Positions 34,935-45,728 of a stretch of DNA of 64,000 bases are shown piece by piece; within the stretch, counting starts at the first letter, position 1, and the number at the start of each line of letters is the position of its first letter. Made by a program: the position numbers and the translations under genes. Under the pieces are notes generated by a model. That model searched no databases, was not told the origin of the DNA, and saw nothing but the letters and a program-made list of their open reading frames with translations. Source of the DNA: Elmis aenea. Lineage: Eukaryota > Arthropoda > Insecta > Coleoptera > Elmidae. The stretch covers positions 14,983,222 to 15,047,221 of the forward strand of contig OX393583.1 in the NCBI GenBank assembly GCA_947652605.1, given 5' to 3'.

Positions 34935-35238
34935 ATGGATGACAAAAACTTTAAGAAGAGAAATGTTGTTAGTATGCTAATAACTTTATATAAGGGCCAG
35001 CCATGTTTATGGAAGATAAATAGCCCAAATTACAGTAACAAAACTTTAAGAACTAAGGCGTGGAGCAAAATTACAACTTCATTAAAGAAAATGTTTAACT
35101 TGACTGTAAACGTAAAAGATGTATCAACAAAGATTGCTGGGTTAAGGAGTACTTTCAGCAAAGAAAGCAAACTTCTGAAAGCAAACAAAAGAATCCGTAC
35201 AGGGGAGGAAGATGGTGTTATACCATATGAATCGACTT
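34935..35238 (+). pseudogene. MADF-domain accessory protein of Harbinger, truncated
   Basis: The frame starts MDDKNFKKRNVVSMLITLYK. It has QPCLWKINSPNYSN, LRTKAWSKITTSLKK and STKIAGLRSTFSKESKLL, which give the MADF (Myb/SANT-like) pattern of spaced Trp, Tyr and LR-F--E. It ends around YESTWW. The continuation of the open frame to 35375 is only the antisense of the nuclease gene. In PIF/Harbinger elements this protein binds DNA and helps bring the nuclease to the element ends. Confidence 0.82.
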
Positions 35239-35239
35239 G

Positions 35240-35880
35240 GTGGATAAATTTAATAAGTTTTGTTTCAATCCAAATGCCAGATCGGAATTTTCAAAAACTC
35301 CACCATCAGATACTCTCCCATTTACTCCTAGCATCAACAAGGGCCAACAACACGATGCTGTTGAATTCTTTGTAGTTGTAAAAAGTGGCACCTGCACTTT
35401 TAGGAGCATGAAATGCTATGTGCTTTCCATCCAAAGCACCAAATATATTTGGAATATTGCATGACGAATAGAACTCTTCTGAAACTTGCTTCCATTCTTC
35501 TGATGTTGACGGCATCTTCAGATATTCCTCTCTCAACGAAGAATAAATTACGTCGCAACTTCAGGAATGATATTACTTAACGAAGACTGTAAAATTCTGG
35601 TGGATTGGCTTAGACTTTTATAGCTTTCACCAGTCGCGAGAAACCTAAGAGTCACAACCAAACGGTCCTTTGCTGAAATGCTGTTTCTCATTACGGTGTC
35701 ACGTTTAGCTATTACTTCTTTAACGTTACTTAAAAGGAAGTTAAAAATTGCGTCGTTCATTCTTAAAAAGTTCCTGTACTCCTCTGGGTCTTCGTATCGG
35801 AGCTCCTGCTGAAGATGCAGTGTGCCTCTTTCAGCTCTTCTTGTTTTTCAGGGTTTTACCCACCACCTCCTTTTTCTCCG
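35240..35880 (-). pseudogene. HARBI1-like nuclease, partial
   Basis: N-terminal part: RYEDPEEYRNFLRMNDAIFN, then ISAKDRLVVTLRFLATGESY. Central part (35536-35306): FYSSCNIPNIFGALDGKHIA, where GALDGKH holds the first catalytic Asp, then FNSIVLLALVDA. After a frameshift near 35330: VNGRVSDGGVFENSDLAFGL, where SDGG holds the second Asp. The C-terminal catalytic Glu region is deleted at the junction with the MADF gene. A second frame change lies near 35545. Clearly inactive. Confidence 0.88.
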
Positions 35881-36389
35881 TGTGTCCGTCGTCGTGCTCA
35901 ACAAATAGTAATCACACATAATAATGTTGACCAAATACAGGACGTTTCTCACTTTTCCCTTATTTTTTAAAACGGTACGCATTTTGCGCATGTTATGATG
36001 CGGCTAATTGACAGCCGGCTGTCATTTAAATGTCAGATAAATTGTGCAGCGCAGTGGCGATTTCGAATCGTACGCAAAAAAAATCGCAACGTGTAACAGG
36101 GGTCTTGTATTTATTTTACAAGGTGTAAAATATTTTTCTTACAGATGGAAAAAAAATCGCAACGTCTAATATTTGCTTAACTTTATTTTTTCAAATGGAA
36201 CACCCTGTATATTATTACGTTATGTTGTCACATTTTTGTTTTTCTTCAACCTTTCTTAATACTTACCTACCTATACCCTATACCTAAAGTGAATATTTTC
36301 TGAGATATTTACATTTTACTTATTTTTATAATCGTTGTGTAGGAATTTCCTAATTTTTTCGGAGTAGGCCCCGACTTTGACAACAGAAA

Positions 36390-37640
36390 CAATAAAATGT
36401 TGTATCTAAGCGTTATCGTGTTTTTCGAATTCGATGAAAATACTGAGGTTGAAATACGACTTCCGCTTCAACCGGAAACGGACTTCAACTTTGAAATTGT
36501 AAATAAAACACCCTGCATACTTACATACTATTGGATTCCTCTAAAAATGTACTTCAAAAATGTCCTTACAAGGTTTTGTGGGTCTTATGTCAACCGTTTT
36601 CATGAAATTAACATTTTTATGAAAATTTTTAGCAATGCAGCACTTTCAATTTTTTTTTAACATTTAAGTTCATTAAAAATTAAGTAGAAATTCGTTTAAA
36701 AATTAGATCGACAATAGATTAATTTAAGACTTTGCATTAGCTACATTTTTAAAATATTATACAGGGTGTTCTTTACGTTTGAACAAACACGTGAAACTTT
36801 AAACATTGATAACTCATTTTTCTTAAATACAACACCCTATATATTTTTGCATAGTCTTGTAGAAAATTTGATTGTCTTTCAAAAACATTAACCATGTTTC
36901 ATACCTAAAACTGATATTTTCCGAGATATCGCGATTGTATTGTTAATTATTAGAGCAATGTAATATTTTAGAGCAGGAACAATTGCAAGATAAAAACAAG
37001 AAAGTTATAATTTTTTTTCCTTGCGAGTTTTTGACATTTTTTATAACGAAGATGCAATTTTACCAATCTTACGTTCAAGTCGAGGTTTCTTATAAGGTCC
37101 ACAATATTTTGCATATAATGGAAAAATATCAGTTTAAAAAGGTATAATACATGGTTAATGTTTTTAAAAGACAATCAAATTTTCTACAAGACTATGCAAA
37201 ACCATATAGGGTGTTGTATTTCAGAAAATTAAGTTAACGATGTTTAAAGTTCCCCGTAAAAAACACCCTGTATACTATTTTTTAAATGTCGCAAGCCCAA
37301 AGTGTTAATAAATTTATTATGAATCTAATTTTTAAACGAAATTCCACTGCCTTTTAAAAGAACTTAAAGTTAAAAAAAATTGAAAGTGCTGTATCGCTCA
37401 AAATTTTCATAAAAATGTAAATTTTATGTAAACGATTGACTTTAGACTCATGAAACGTTATACAGTTTTAAGTTGAAGGGAATCCAAAAAAATAAAAATA
37501 TACAAGGTGTTTTATTTAAAATTTCAAAGTTTGAGTCCGTTTCCGGTTGAACCGGAAGTCGTATTGCAACCTCAGTATTTTCATCGCATCCGAAAAATAC
37601 GATAACGCTTAGATACAAAATTCTATTGTTGTATATTTAA
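36390..37640. mobile_element. Foldback repeat with CAACCGGAAACGG motif, split by a MITE
   Basis: The left segment (36395-36660) and right segment (37370-37635) are inverted copies: GTATCTAAGCGTTATCGT mirrors ACGATAACGCTTAGATAC, and CTTCAACCGGAAACGGACTT mirrors the GTCCGTTTCCGGTTGAACC region. An independent single arm occurs at 15290-15545. The insertion 36762-37270 lies between the arms. Exact ends were not fixed. Confidence 0.7.
36762..37270. mobile_element. 509-bp palindromic TA-flanked MITE
   Basis: The left end CAGGGTGTTCTTTACG and right end AAACACCCTG are flanked by TA (36760-36761 and 37271-37272). Subterminal ACAACACCCTATAT and ATATAGGGTGTTGTATT are inverted. The arms mirror throughout, with a centre near 37010. 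No protein. Confidence 0.85.
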
Positions 37641-38360
37641 TGATGTTCTAGATATTTTTCTGTTTCCATACTTTTGCGCATCCCTGAATAAGGTTTATAG
37701 GTGTTTCCTCTTAATATAACAAAGTTAGGGGTGCGACAGTCCAACTAAATCACCCAGTACCTATATGAAAATAAAAATTTTAAGTTTTGGAAAGTGAACA
37801 TATATTACTTATTTTCAAAAATGAACGAGACGTATTGTATGTCTTTTATGGTCATTTTTAATTACAATGTGATAGGTGGTTCCGAAAATATTGAAATAGT
37901 CGCTGGGACTACAATTTCGAATTTAACACATTTGTATTATATGATTTGTACTTGCAGTTTTAACTGATAGCTAACTAAATAATATTAGTGAAGCACGATT
38001 TTCTTGATTTACTGGTTTATTTATAAGAATAGATGTAATATCTCAGTAGAAAGAGGAAAAAAAACCATTTAGCTATTACAAACTCAACTTGACAGCCCGT
38101 AAGAAAAAAGAATTTAGGGGTAATATCTCAAAAACGATAATTGATTTAAAAAATCTAAAATGATAGTTACATTCTACATAAAAAAGTACCTTGGGAAAGT
38201 ACAAATAAAATTGATCTAATGATTAAAACATACAAGTTATGAGAGAAAACAGAAATTCATTATTATCATATTTTTGTCATAACTTCTGAAGTACTAGGAA
38301 TTTTGTACTTTTAAATAGATTGTAGGGCCTCCTATATACCGGGTTGTTCACATAGAAGGG

Positions 38361-39583
38361 CAGTGGCGGATCTTGATTTTGTGCGGCCCCAGGCGCAACC
38401 TGATCTGGAGATGGTTCACTAAAATGAACAATGCAGAAAAATCATAACGTTTTTTATTTTTAGAACCAACAAAAATATAAACACAAAAATCAAATACGGA
38501 AACAAAAAAATATTCTCAGGTACCAGAAAAAAAATTCACATTCACATTTAAAAGAAAAAATCCCATCTCAGGTAAAAAAAATCACAGTAAAATTCTGCAT
38601 CATACAGTACAGGTGGTCCAAATTCGATGGGACTACAATGGGTATCTCGCTTAATAGTCAAGATAGAGAAACGGTTAAATTACTAAAACTGTGCAGTTTT
38701 TTTAGAACAAACTCAGAACAGTTTTCAAAAATATTCTATCATTTCCGGTTTTTGAATTATTAATGAAAAACTGTTTTTTTTGTTATATTTATAATGTGTC
38801 AACTCTCCCTTATTGTTTTAAATATCAAAAAAGTTTATAAAGATTATTTTTAGATATTTTTATGTAGATTTTGATAGTAGGTACTAAAAAAAAATTTTAC
38901 GCTCGCCGTTAAAAAGGTATGACACAAACTCACATTTTTTTAAATGGAAACGATAGTTGGCTATGACCTATTTAAATTCCTTATTTTTTCCCTTTCCAAA
39001 TATACCTATTAGGGTTGATGTATTTATTTTCAATAATACGCAAGTTACAAAGGTTTTTAAAAATTTTTAAAGATGAGAAACAAAAAGCAGGTTGTGAAAA
39101 CAAAGGTAAATCGGAAAAGATAGAATATATTAATTTGACAACAATTCTGAGTTTGTCCCAAAAACTGCACATTTTTGGTACATTAACCGTTTCTCTATCT
39201 TGACTATTAAGCGAGATGCCCATGTAATCCCATCGAATTTGGACCACCCTGTACAGTACATCGGCTTGCAGTGCAGTGTAATCAGATGCAAGCAGGGTTG
39301 CAAGTTTTGGCGATTTGAAACCAAATTGGCTATCATTTTTGTTTAATTTAACATGTTTTTTTTTTTTAATTGGCATCAATGGCTATTACATAATACCCAC
39401 TATGAAAATAGGTTTTAGAAGATATTACAATTTGCCTACAATTATTATTTTATAATTCTCATATTAACAGACAATACAAATTTAATTTTGGTTTTTGAGG
39501 ATGACGAACCCAACGATTCTGAGGCCCCCTTTTCGGAGGCCCGAGGCGCGCGCCTCATGCGCCTGTGCGGTAATCCGCCACTG
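38361..39583. mobile_element. hAT-type MITE, CAGTGGCGGATCTTGAT family
   Basis: The ends CAGTGGCGGATC and AATCCGCCACTG are inverted. A perfect 8-bp TAGAAGGG flanks it (38353-38360 and 39584-39591). GGCCCCAGGCGC near the left and GCGCGCGCCTC near the right are GC-rich subterminal zones. It carries a mariner-like MITE at 38610. A relative with the same internal MITE is at 61380-62299. Confidence 0.92.
38610..39251. mobile_element. TA-flanked MITE CAGGTGGTCCAAATTCGATG, inside hAT
   Basis: CAGGTGGTCCAAATTCGATG and CATCGAATTTGGACCACCCTG differ by one base when inverted. TA lies at 38608-38609 and 39252-39253. The arms match through ATCTCGCTTAATAGTCAAGA. No coding potential. Confidence 0.9.
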
Positions 39584-39741
39584 TAGAAGGGCCGCTATTG
39601 AGATCTAGTAAACGGTAAGAGCTACAAAGAAGTTTAAATTAGACAAATTGAAACAAATGAATGTTGTCATTTTATAGTGCTTAAAAATCTACTTTTTCCC
39701 CAAAAATATTTTTGTACCATCAAGTGTAACCGAGTTATAAA

Positions 39742-41229
39742 CAGGGATGGAATAACGTTTTAAATCGTTACGTTATTGTATAACGTTATTTATTATCTGT
39801 TTTCGTTACATAACGTTATAAATAACGTTAAAAAAATGAATTGTTATGTTATATAACGTTACATAAATTATAATATACAGGGTGTTTCTTAAATAATGCG
39901 AAAAAATTCGGGAGGTGATTCCTTATCGAAAATAAATTGAGGTCTTTTATATAACAATTTTTTTTACTAGACGTCTTTTTTCGGAGTTACACCCCCCTAA
40001 AGGGGATCGGTAAAATTAGGTTTTTATTTTATTTCTTAAACTAAGATAAATGTAGGAGAATGATATTTGGTAGATGTTTTGTACTTATTAAAAGAATTCC
40101 CTTAGTAATATTTTCAATCATCTTCCACCTTCATAGGGGGCTGATGAGTGCGACCCCTGTTGGTTTTTTAATCAGAACTTTTTGGGGAGTTGACATTTTG
40201 CAATTTAAATTTTTTTTTGTTAGTTTGATTTATTTAGAACCTTTTTTATTCTTTAGTTGTTCTCGTAAATCCTACAATTTTGAGTAAAAAATTAAATGAG
40301 TGAATTTGATGTTTATGTTCATATTGGGTAGAATGGCCGGGCGTTTTAGAGTTCTCGCCGCGTCAACGTCAAAATGAATTACACCCGTCACTTTTATCCA
40401 ATATGAACATAAACAGACCATGGTAACCACCAAAATGAATTGTTTTATATTGGAATATTTGATGGTTCATGTTCATTCATATAATTTTTTACTCAAAAAC
40501 TGTAGGTTTAACGAGAACAGTTAAAGAATTAAAAAAACTTCTAAATAAATCAAGTTTTCAAAAAAAAAAATTGCTCGATTTCAACCCATCAAAACGTCCT
40601 GATAAAAAAAAAACAACAGGGGTCGCACTTTTCAGCCCCCTGTGAAGGTGGGAGATGATTAAAAATATTACTATGGGAAACCTTTTAATGTATAAAACAT
40701 CTACCGAATATCATTCTCCCACATTTATCCAAATTTGAGAAATAAAATAGAAACCCAATTTTACCGATCCCCTTTAGGAGGGTGTAACTCCGAAAGGAAA
40801 CCCTAAAGGAAAAAAAATATATGAAAGACCCCTCTTAATTTTCGATAAGGAATCACCTCCCGATTTTTTTCGCATTATTTAAGAAATATGCTGTATAAAA
40901 ATAATTTTTATTTGTAACTCTGAAATTATTTTTGGGATCTGTAAATGTAAATTTAAAAAATAGTACAAAATTACGTTGAGATATTTTATTTTAATTTTAA
41001 TTTCTAAAATACAAACAAAATATAATATCTTCTAAAAATAAAAAGATCGCCATATAAAAATTTAATTTATAGAGAATAACGATACAAAATAACTTTTAAC
41101 GAAACGTTATCGGTTATTATAACGTTATATAACGTTATAAAAATATCGTTACGTTATTGTAGAAAAAATTATAATTGAATCGTTATTATAACGTTATCGG
41201 GTATCGTTATGTTACGTTTTCCATCCCTG
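39742..41229. mobile_element. hAT-type MITE with iterated AACGTTAT units
   Basis: The ends CAGGGATGG and CCATCCCTG are perfect inverted copies. The 8-bp duplication GTTATAAA is perfect (39734-39741 and 41230-41237). Palindromic ATAACGTTAT-type units are repeated near both ends (39770-39870 and 41080-41215). It carries a TA-flanked MITE at 39878. Confidence 0.92.
39878..40893. mobile_element. TA-flanked palindromic MITE, fourth nest level
   Basis: CAGGGTGTTTCTTAAATAAT pairs with ATTATTTAAGAAATATGCTG inverted, with three substitutions at the outer edge. TA lies on each side (39876-39877 and 40894-40895). The arms (GGAGGTGATTCC / GGAATCACCTCC, ACCTTCATAGGGGGCTGA / inverted) mirror around about 40390. 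No protein. Confidence 0.88.
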
Positions 41230-41526
41230 GTTATAAACGATTAAAAAAAAAACATTTTGATTTTACTTTGATATCTAACGTGCCATGGAACTTTTTAAAA
41301 TATTAAAGTATCACTGAATAGGTGTCAGAAAGGGCAAAAGTTTGTCTAATTTAAATTTTTTTGTAGCTCTTCTTACAGTTTACGAGATTTCCAATAGTGG
41401 CCCCTCTATGTGGACCGCCCTGTATATAATATAAGAATGATTTATCTAATTTAAGCAAACTTGTTTCTCTTGTAATAAGAATAAACGAGATTACCATGCT
41501 GGAAACGTTATCTGGGACACACTGTA

Positions 41527-41718
41527 TAATGTTATTTGAAAAAAACTAAAAAATAAAATTTCAAAATTAAATATCTCAAAAACAATTGAATATATTTAAA
41601 ATTTAAAAAAAAAAAACAAAAAATGTAGCCCCCTAAATATTTTGTAATTTAGTCCAAAGCTCTGTTTCCTAAATTAAAAAAGTCGCATAGCTGGGCGAGT
41701 TGTTACTGAGACACCCTG
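41527..41718. repeat. Terminal fragment of a TA-flanked element
   Basis: It ends GTTACTGAGACACCCTG before TA at 41719. The internal part is A-rich and unmatched elsewhere in the window. No left end is visible. Confidence 0.5.
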
Positions 41719-41720
41719 TA

Positions 41721-42834
41721 CAATTTTTAATGATTTTCTAAAAACAAACGAAACGCAATAAAAGAAATTTAATTTTTGAATGGAGAATATAAATTATACA
41801 AAGCTACTAAAAACGACATCTGTTGTTGCCACTCACTTCCTGTTAAATAAAAAACATTTGAACATCACAGTCACATAAAACGTTTTCTACGCAATTTTTT
41901 TTCACTTACATTTGTAAAACTTGTGTATTTTGAAATGTACGTTGATGCTTAAATATCAATCCAATCAACAAATTTTAGGACGGCGAGAAAATAACAATAT
42001 ACAAAAAAAAAACGTAAAATGGTTTTTCTAAGTTAAAAAATAAATTAGCGGTGTTAAATATTTTTATTTACTAGATTTTCTCAACATATTAACTAGTTAC
42101 CGTAAATTTGGTTTTCTGCCAACCAATTTAAATTAAATTTGAACTGGTAACTGTTACTACTCGCTTGAGAAATAATAAGTTTATTTGTAATGCCTGGTAG
42201 GTTACGTTATTTTCCTAGAACTTTGCAAACTAAAAAGTATGTAATAACAAAAATCACTCTGTTTATTGTTGTTTGCAATTTCTGTTTCGAAATAAAAAGT
42301 CTGACGTAAATGTCACATAAAAGCAGTAACATTTCCAAAGCAAATATCTGTAAAAATTAAAAACAATTCTGTGTAAAAGCTAGATGAAAACGTTTTTAAC
42401 CAAATAAATAGATTCGTCTTCCTTGAATAATAAAGTAACTAGAAATTCCAAGAAGCTTTAAAGGTTTTAATTCCAAGTCTTTAAGCTTGAAAAATATTTA
42501 CATTTTGAAACAATACATAAAAGATATAAATATTGTAACCACAAGTTTTATGACGATATTTTTTTAAATTCCTCAATAAATTCCGTTATTCTTATACCAA
42601 CTATTTTTTCAATTTTCCAATTTTCATGGTGATTTCAATTTACCGTTAAAATAATAATAAAACAAGCACATTAAATTTCAATAACTGAATGTTTTTATTT
42701 ATAATAGTACACACATAAAAAAATTGTATTTTAATCAAACTACAATAATGGTAAAAGAGATATTACTGAATCGGTACCATTTATGGTATTATAAAAAGAA
42801 TTCCAAAGGACGTTTAACGGAGAGGACCCACCAG
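41721..42834. other. No gene seen
   Basis: AT-rich sequence without recognisable coding frames or terminal repeats. Confidence 0.45.
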
Positions 42835-43052
42835 GGGCGGTATTCTCAACTCTTCCTGTTCAGCGATATCGCTACCGTTGAGCGCGAGGGATGCACAAAC
42901 CGCTGACAATCGTATTCCCAACGTCTCCTCTCGCATGCGCTCCACTCGCATTGAAAGCGAGTGGGTATACCTACTCCTCCTGGCAAATACCGCTCGCTTT
43001 GCACCCAAATCGTAACCTTTGTATGTTTTGTGAGTTGTTGTTTTCTTTTATT

Positions 43053-43920
43053 ATGGATGATATTACATTTATAAATTTAATTGAGGACTTAGAACAGGCT
43101 GAAAATGAGGTGGCCGAACCTTATAATTTAATATTATTAAATCCATTAACATAGGGTTGCCAGAATATCTCTTTAAAGAAACATTTTCTCTTTTTTAATT
43201 CTGATATTTCTTTTTCTTTTTTCATGTAAAAATGTTCGCTTTTGTTCTCTTTTTTCGGTTACCTTTTTTTGAAATGAGAATGTTTAGTGTTCATTTAATA
43301 TTCGAACTTAAACTTAATGCATACAATTACAAGAATATATCTTGTAATTATTTATATGATGAGTTTAAAAGTAATACAGATTTTCTAACGAAAAAAAACA
43401 ACTTAACATTATTACTTCAAAAATTAAATTTAATTAAAAAGGAATTAAATGTATGAAAAAAATGTTTCTTAAAGAACCAAAAGATTCTAATAAATTTAGG
43501 CATTTAATGAATAATTTTTTTTTCTTTTTAATATGGAAAGGAATCTAAATAACCGATTTTATTGGGTAGAAGGTCACTTTATACTAGGTATGTTAGTTTA
43601 ATAGGACGTGATTTCTCCAACCAAAGAAACTAATTTTTAATGATTTATATTATATTTATGAATATATGTAAATAATTTTATTGATATATGTGTATTTAGA
43701 AATAATATATAGGAATAATCTATTTTTGCTACGATTGTGCATTTTTTTTCTTAATAAATGTGTTTTTCAATTAATTCCGCAATGTTCTCTTTTTTGATTT
43801 GTATTGTTCTTTTTATACATTCAGGATATCTGGCAACCCTACATTTACACAATTAAATGTCGATGAATTTCGAAGAAAATTTAGACTTTCGAGGGATACT
43901 CATTCCAATACATTTTACAT
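43053..43920 (+). pseudogene. Harbinger transposase N-terminus interrupted by a MITE
   Basis: Before the insertion the frame reads MDDITFINLIEDLEQAENEV and ends ...LLNPLT. After it (43850 onward) the text resumes TQLNVDEFRRKFRLSRDT, the conserved HARBI1-like N-terminal motif (F---FRLS-DT). Dropping 43152-43841 and one copy of its 8-bp duplication restores continuity. Coding then collapses into non-coding family sequence from about 43920. Confidence 0.8.
43152..43841. mobile_element. hAT-like MITE with TAGGGTTGCCAGA termini
   Basis: TAGGGTTGCCAGAATATC pairs with GATATCTGGCAACCCTA. The flanks CATTAACA and CATTTACA are an 8-bp duplication with one difference. Repeated TTCTCTTTTTT motifs occur near both ends. 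The 74-codon frame at 43232 has no recognisable content. Confidence 0.88.
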
Positions 43921-44401
43921 ACTATTTAAATTTGTAGCAATTACACTCCATTGCTTTTGGGCATCATTATATGTAAAATTTTGTGAAAATTTGCCACTTA
44001 ATAATTAACTATTCTCCCAAGAATTTCTACTAATGCTGCTTTCTGCTGCTCCGTTAATTTGCCCATAATCAATCAAAACAAAAACCACAGAACATTCAAA
44101 AACTGGCGGCAAAGTGACAGCCCATGCAAAATTCCAATGTTGCAACATCTACCCACTCGCGTCGAAGAATTGCAAAGGCAGGGGTAGATGAGAATACAGA
44201 AGCGACCGCTCCACTCGCATTGACGACGCTCGCTTGCATGAGCACTGCTGTTCAAAGCGAGCGAGTTGGGAATAGCGCCCCCAGGTGAATGAATATGTAT
44301 AGATAAAGGATAAAGATGTGAAAACCATACAAGCATCAGCTTGATAGCAGCAATAGCTAGATTATACGGTAAAACATTAAAAAGAAAACTAGAAGAGCAA
44401 C

Positions 44402-45434
44402 TTTAAGCGTCGATTACATTGAGCGAGTTTACACGCTCACTCGCTTGCGTGATACTCGCCCGCGAGTGAGCGTGTAGCAGCTAGCCCAGCGAGTGTCGAT
44501 TGCATTAAGCTTAAGCTAGCCAACTCGCTTACTCGCTAACGGCTGATTTTGTATTGTCACTAGGGATTGGAAAACCGGTTAACCGGAGCCTTTTTTCGAT
44601 AACCGATAACCGGTTATTCTATCTCAATTAACCGGTTAACCGGTTTTTCGATTTTTTTGCTATTTTCGTTAAAATTTGGCGTCAAGTTTCAATCTGACAA
44701 GTTTAGTAGTAAGTAGATAATGCTGTTATTCGCAGATTAAAATATCTTGAAGTAGACTATACAACTGGTATAGTTTGTGGCAAGATATTATGGGGATTTC
44801 TGGATTTGTAGCTAATTAACTGTTATCAGCTTAGGGAGGGTACTTCTAAGAATTGACCTGTTTACACCTTCTGTCTACAAGTCTACATCAACAGGGCAAT
44901 AACATCAGGACAAACAAGTTATTGTGGATAAAATATTCCTTGAATTCGGTTCTGTCCTACTAACGCCGTGCCAATAATCAAATTCTCATGAGGGTATGTG
45001 CACCAAAAATATATCATTTTCTATCTACTGTTGTCCATGTTTAAAAAAATAACCGGTTAATAACCGGTTAACCGGTTACTTGTCAAATTTTTCACCGATA
45101 ACCGGTTTTGAGATTTCCGTCCGGTTTTCCAATCGCTAATTGTCACTGTCAGTCGTTGTTTTGTGTATATTGTTATCCAAAATGAAGTGGAATAACCACG
45201 AAATAATAGAATAGGAGAGTATCTTCGGCACCCAACGTTAACACAATTTCCGAATGTTCAAACAAACTGTCACAATTTCGTAGAAAACAGTTTTTGAGAT
45301 TTACGGTAAATGCGAAGAAAGCGATGATGACGCCAGAGGAACAGTGCAAGAGATCCTGTTCTATGAAGAGGGTATACCGAATGGTAACGCTCCGTTATGA
45401 TACATGTGTCCAAAAGAAGTTCAAAGTAGTTTAA
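44402..45434. repeat. Segment rich in GCGAGT/ACTCGC motifs, interrupted at 44561
   Basis: 44402-44545 contains many ACTCGC and GCGAGT units in both orientations. The sequence CGTCGATTACATTGAGCGAG is loosely echoed by GTGTCGATTGCATTAAGC. It is interrupted by the MITE 44561-45138. The right border and any partner end were not found. Nothing recognisable at 45150-45434. Confidence 0.45.
44561..45138. mobile_element. hAT-like MITE with AACCGGTT units
   Basis: The ends TAGGGATTGG and CCAATCGCTA are inverted with one mismatch. The 8-bp duplication ATTGTCAC is perfect (44553-44560 and 45139-45146). Units of AACCGGTTAACCGG and ACCGGTT are stacked near both ends (44574-44655 and 45050-45127). No protein. 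Confidence 0.92.
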
Positions 45435-45728
45435 GATATCGTCACCTTAATATTGATTTGTTCAATATCCACTTTTGCAATATTTCAGGAGAGGCCAATG
45501 AAACAAAACATGTCAACAATATTGAAATTTTTGTATGACACATGTACACAGCGAGTTTTTATATATAGATACATTATATATTTTGGTCATTTTAGTCAAC
45601 TTTATTTTCTATATTAACGCATTCAGAGCAAGATATTAAATTTTTTTAGTCGGGATATTGAACAAAATCGGTGTTTAGAATTTGACTTTGCTCAGTGAAG
45701 CGGATATTGAACAAAACGTCAGGATATA

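Larger units (their letters stand above)
34608..36207. mobile_element. Deleted Harbinger element with both genes in convergent orientation
   Basis: It begins CAGGGTGTTTTCTAAAAGAT and ends TTCAAATGGAACACCCTG, with TA on each side. Subterminal ATCGCAACGT motifs occur at both ends (about 34670-34760 and 36065-36170). It carries a MADF-type DNA-binding gene (+) and a HARBI1-like nuclease gene (-), the two-gene set of PIF/Harbinger. A deletion has fused their 3' ends near 35240. So CAGGGTG ends are not restricted to mariner-like elements here. Confidence 0.85.
38339..41422. mobile_element. TA-flanked MITE hosting two hAT elements
   Basis: The left end CCGGGTTGTTCACATAG (decayed) is the inverted partner of the right end CTATGTGGACCGCCCTG, with TA at 38337-38338 and 41423-41424. 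Host sequence is visible at 38339-38360, 39584-39741 and 41230-41422. The arms share GAGCTACAAA and AATTTAAA segments. The hAT insertions at 38361 and 39742 account for most of its length. Confidence 0.8.
37995..41524. mobile_element. One-armed copy of the CAGGGTGTCCCAGATTACATT family
   Basis: It follows the right arm of 13582-16873 from about 37995 (ATTTATAAGAATAGATGTAA region) to 38336 and, after an inserted block, from 41425 to the terminus ATCTGGGACACACTG before TA at 41525. The left arm is absent. It hosts the nest 38339-41422. Confidence 0.72.
42835..44282 (+). mobile_element. Harbinger-type element with transposase stump, split by a hAT MITE
   Basis: The left end GGGGCGGTATTCTCAACTC and right end GAGTTGGGAATAGCGCCCC are inverted with two mismatches. 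CAG occurs next to both ends. It shares ACCGCTGACAATCGTATTCC and ATCTACCCACTCG landmarks with the pair at 31558-33262. It is the longest copy of the family here and retains the start of a transposase at 43053. The nuclease part is absent. Confidence 0.85.

Noticed and set aside
35237..35464. + strand ORF continuing the MADF gene
   Set aside because: Antisense to the HARBI1-like nuclease text, which has clear catalytic motifs on the - strand.
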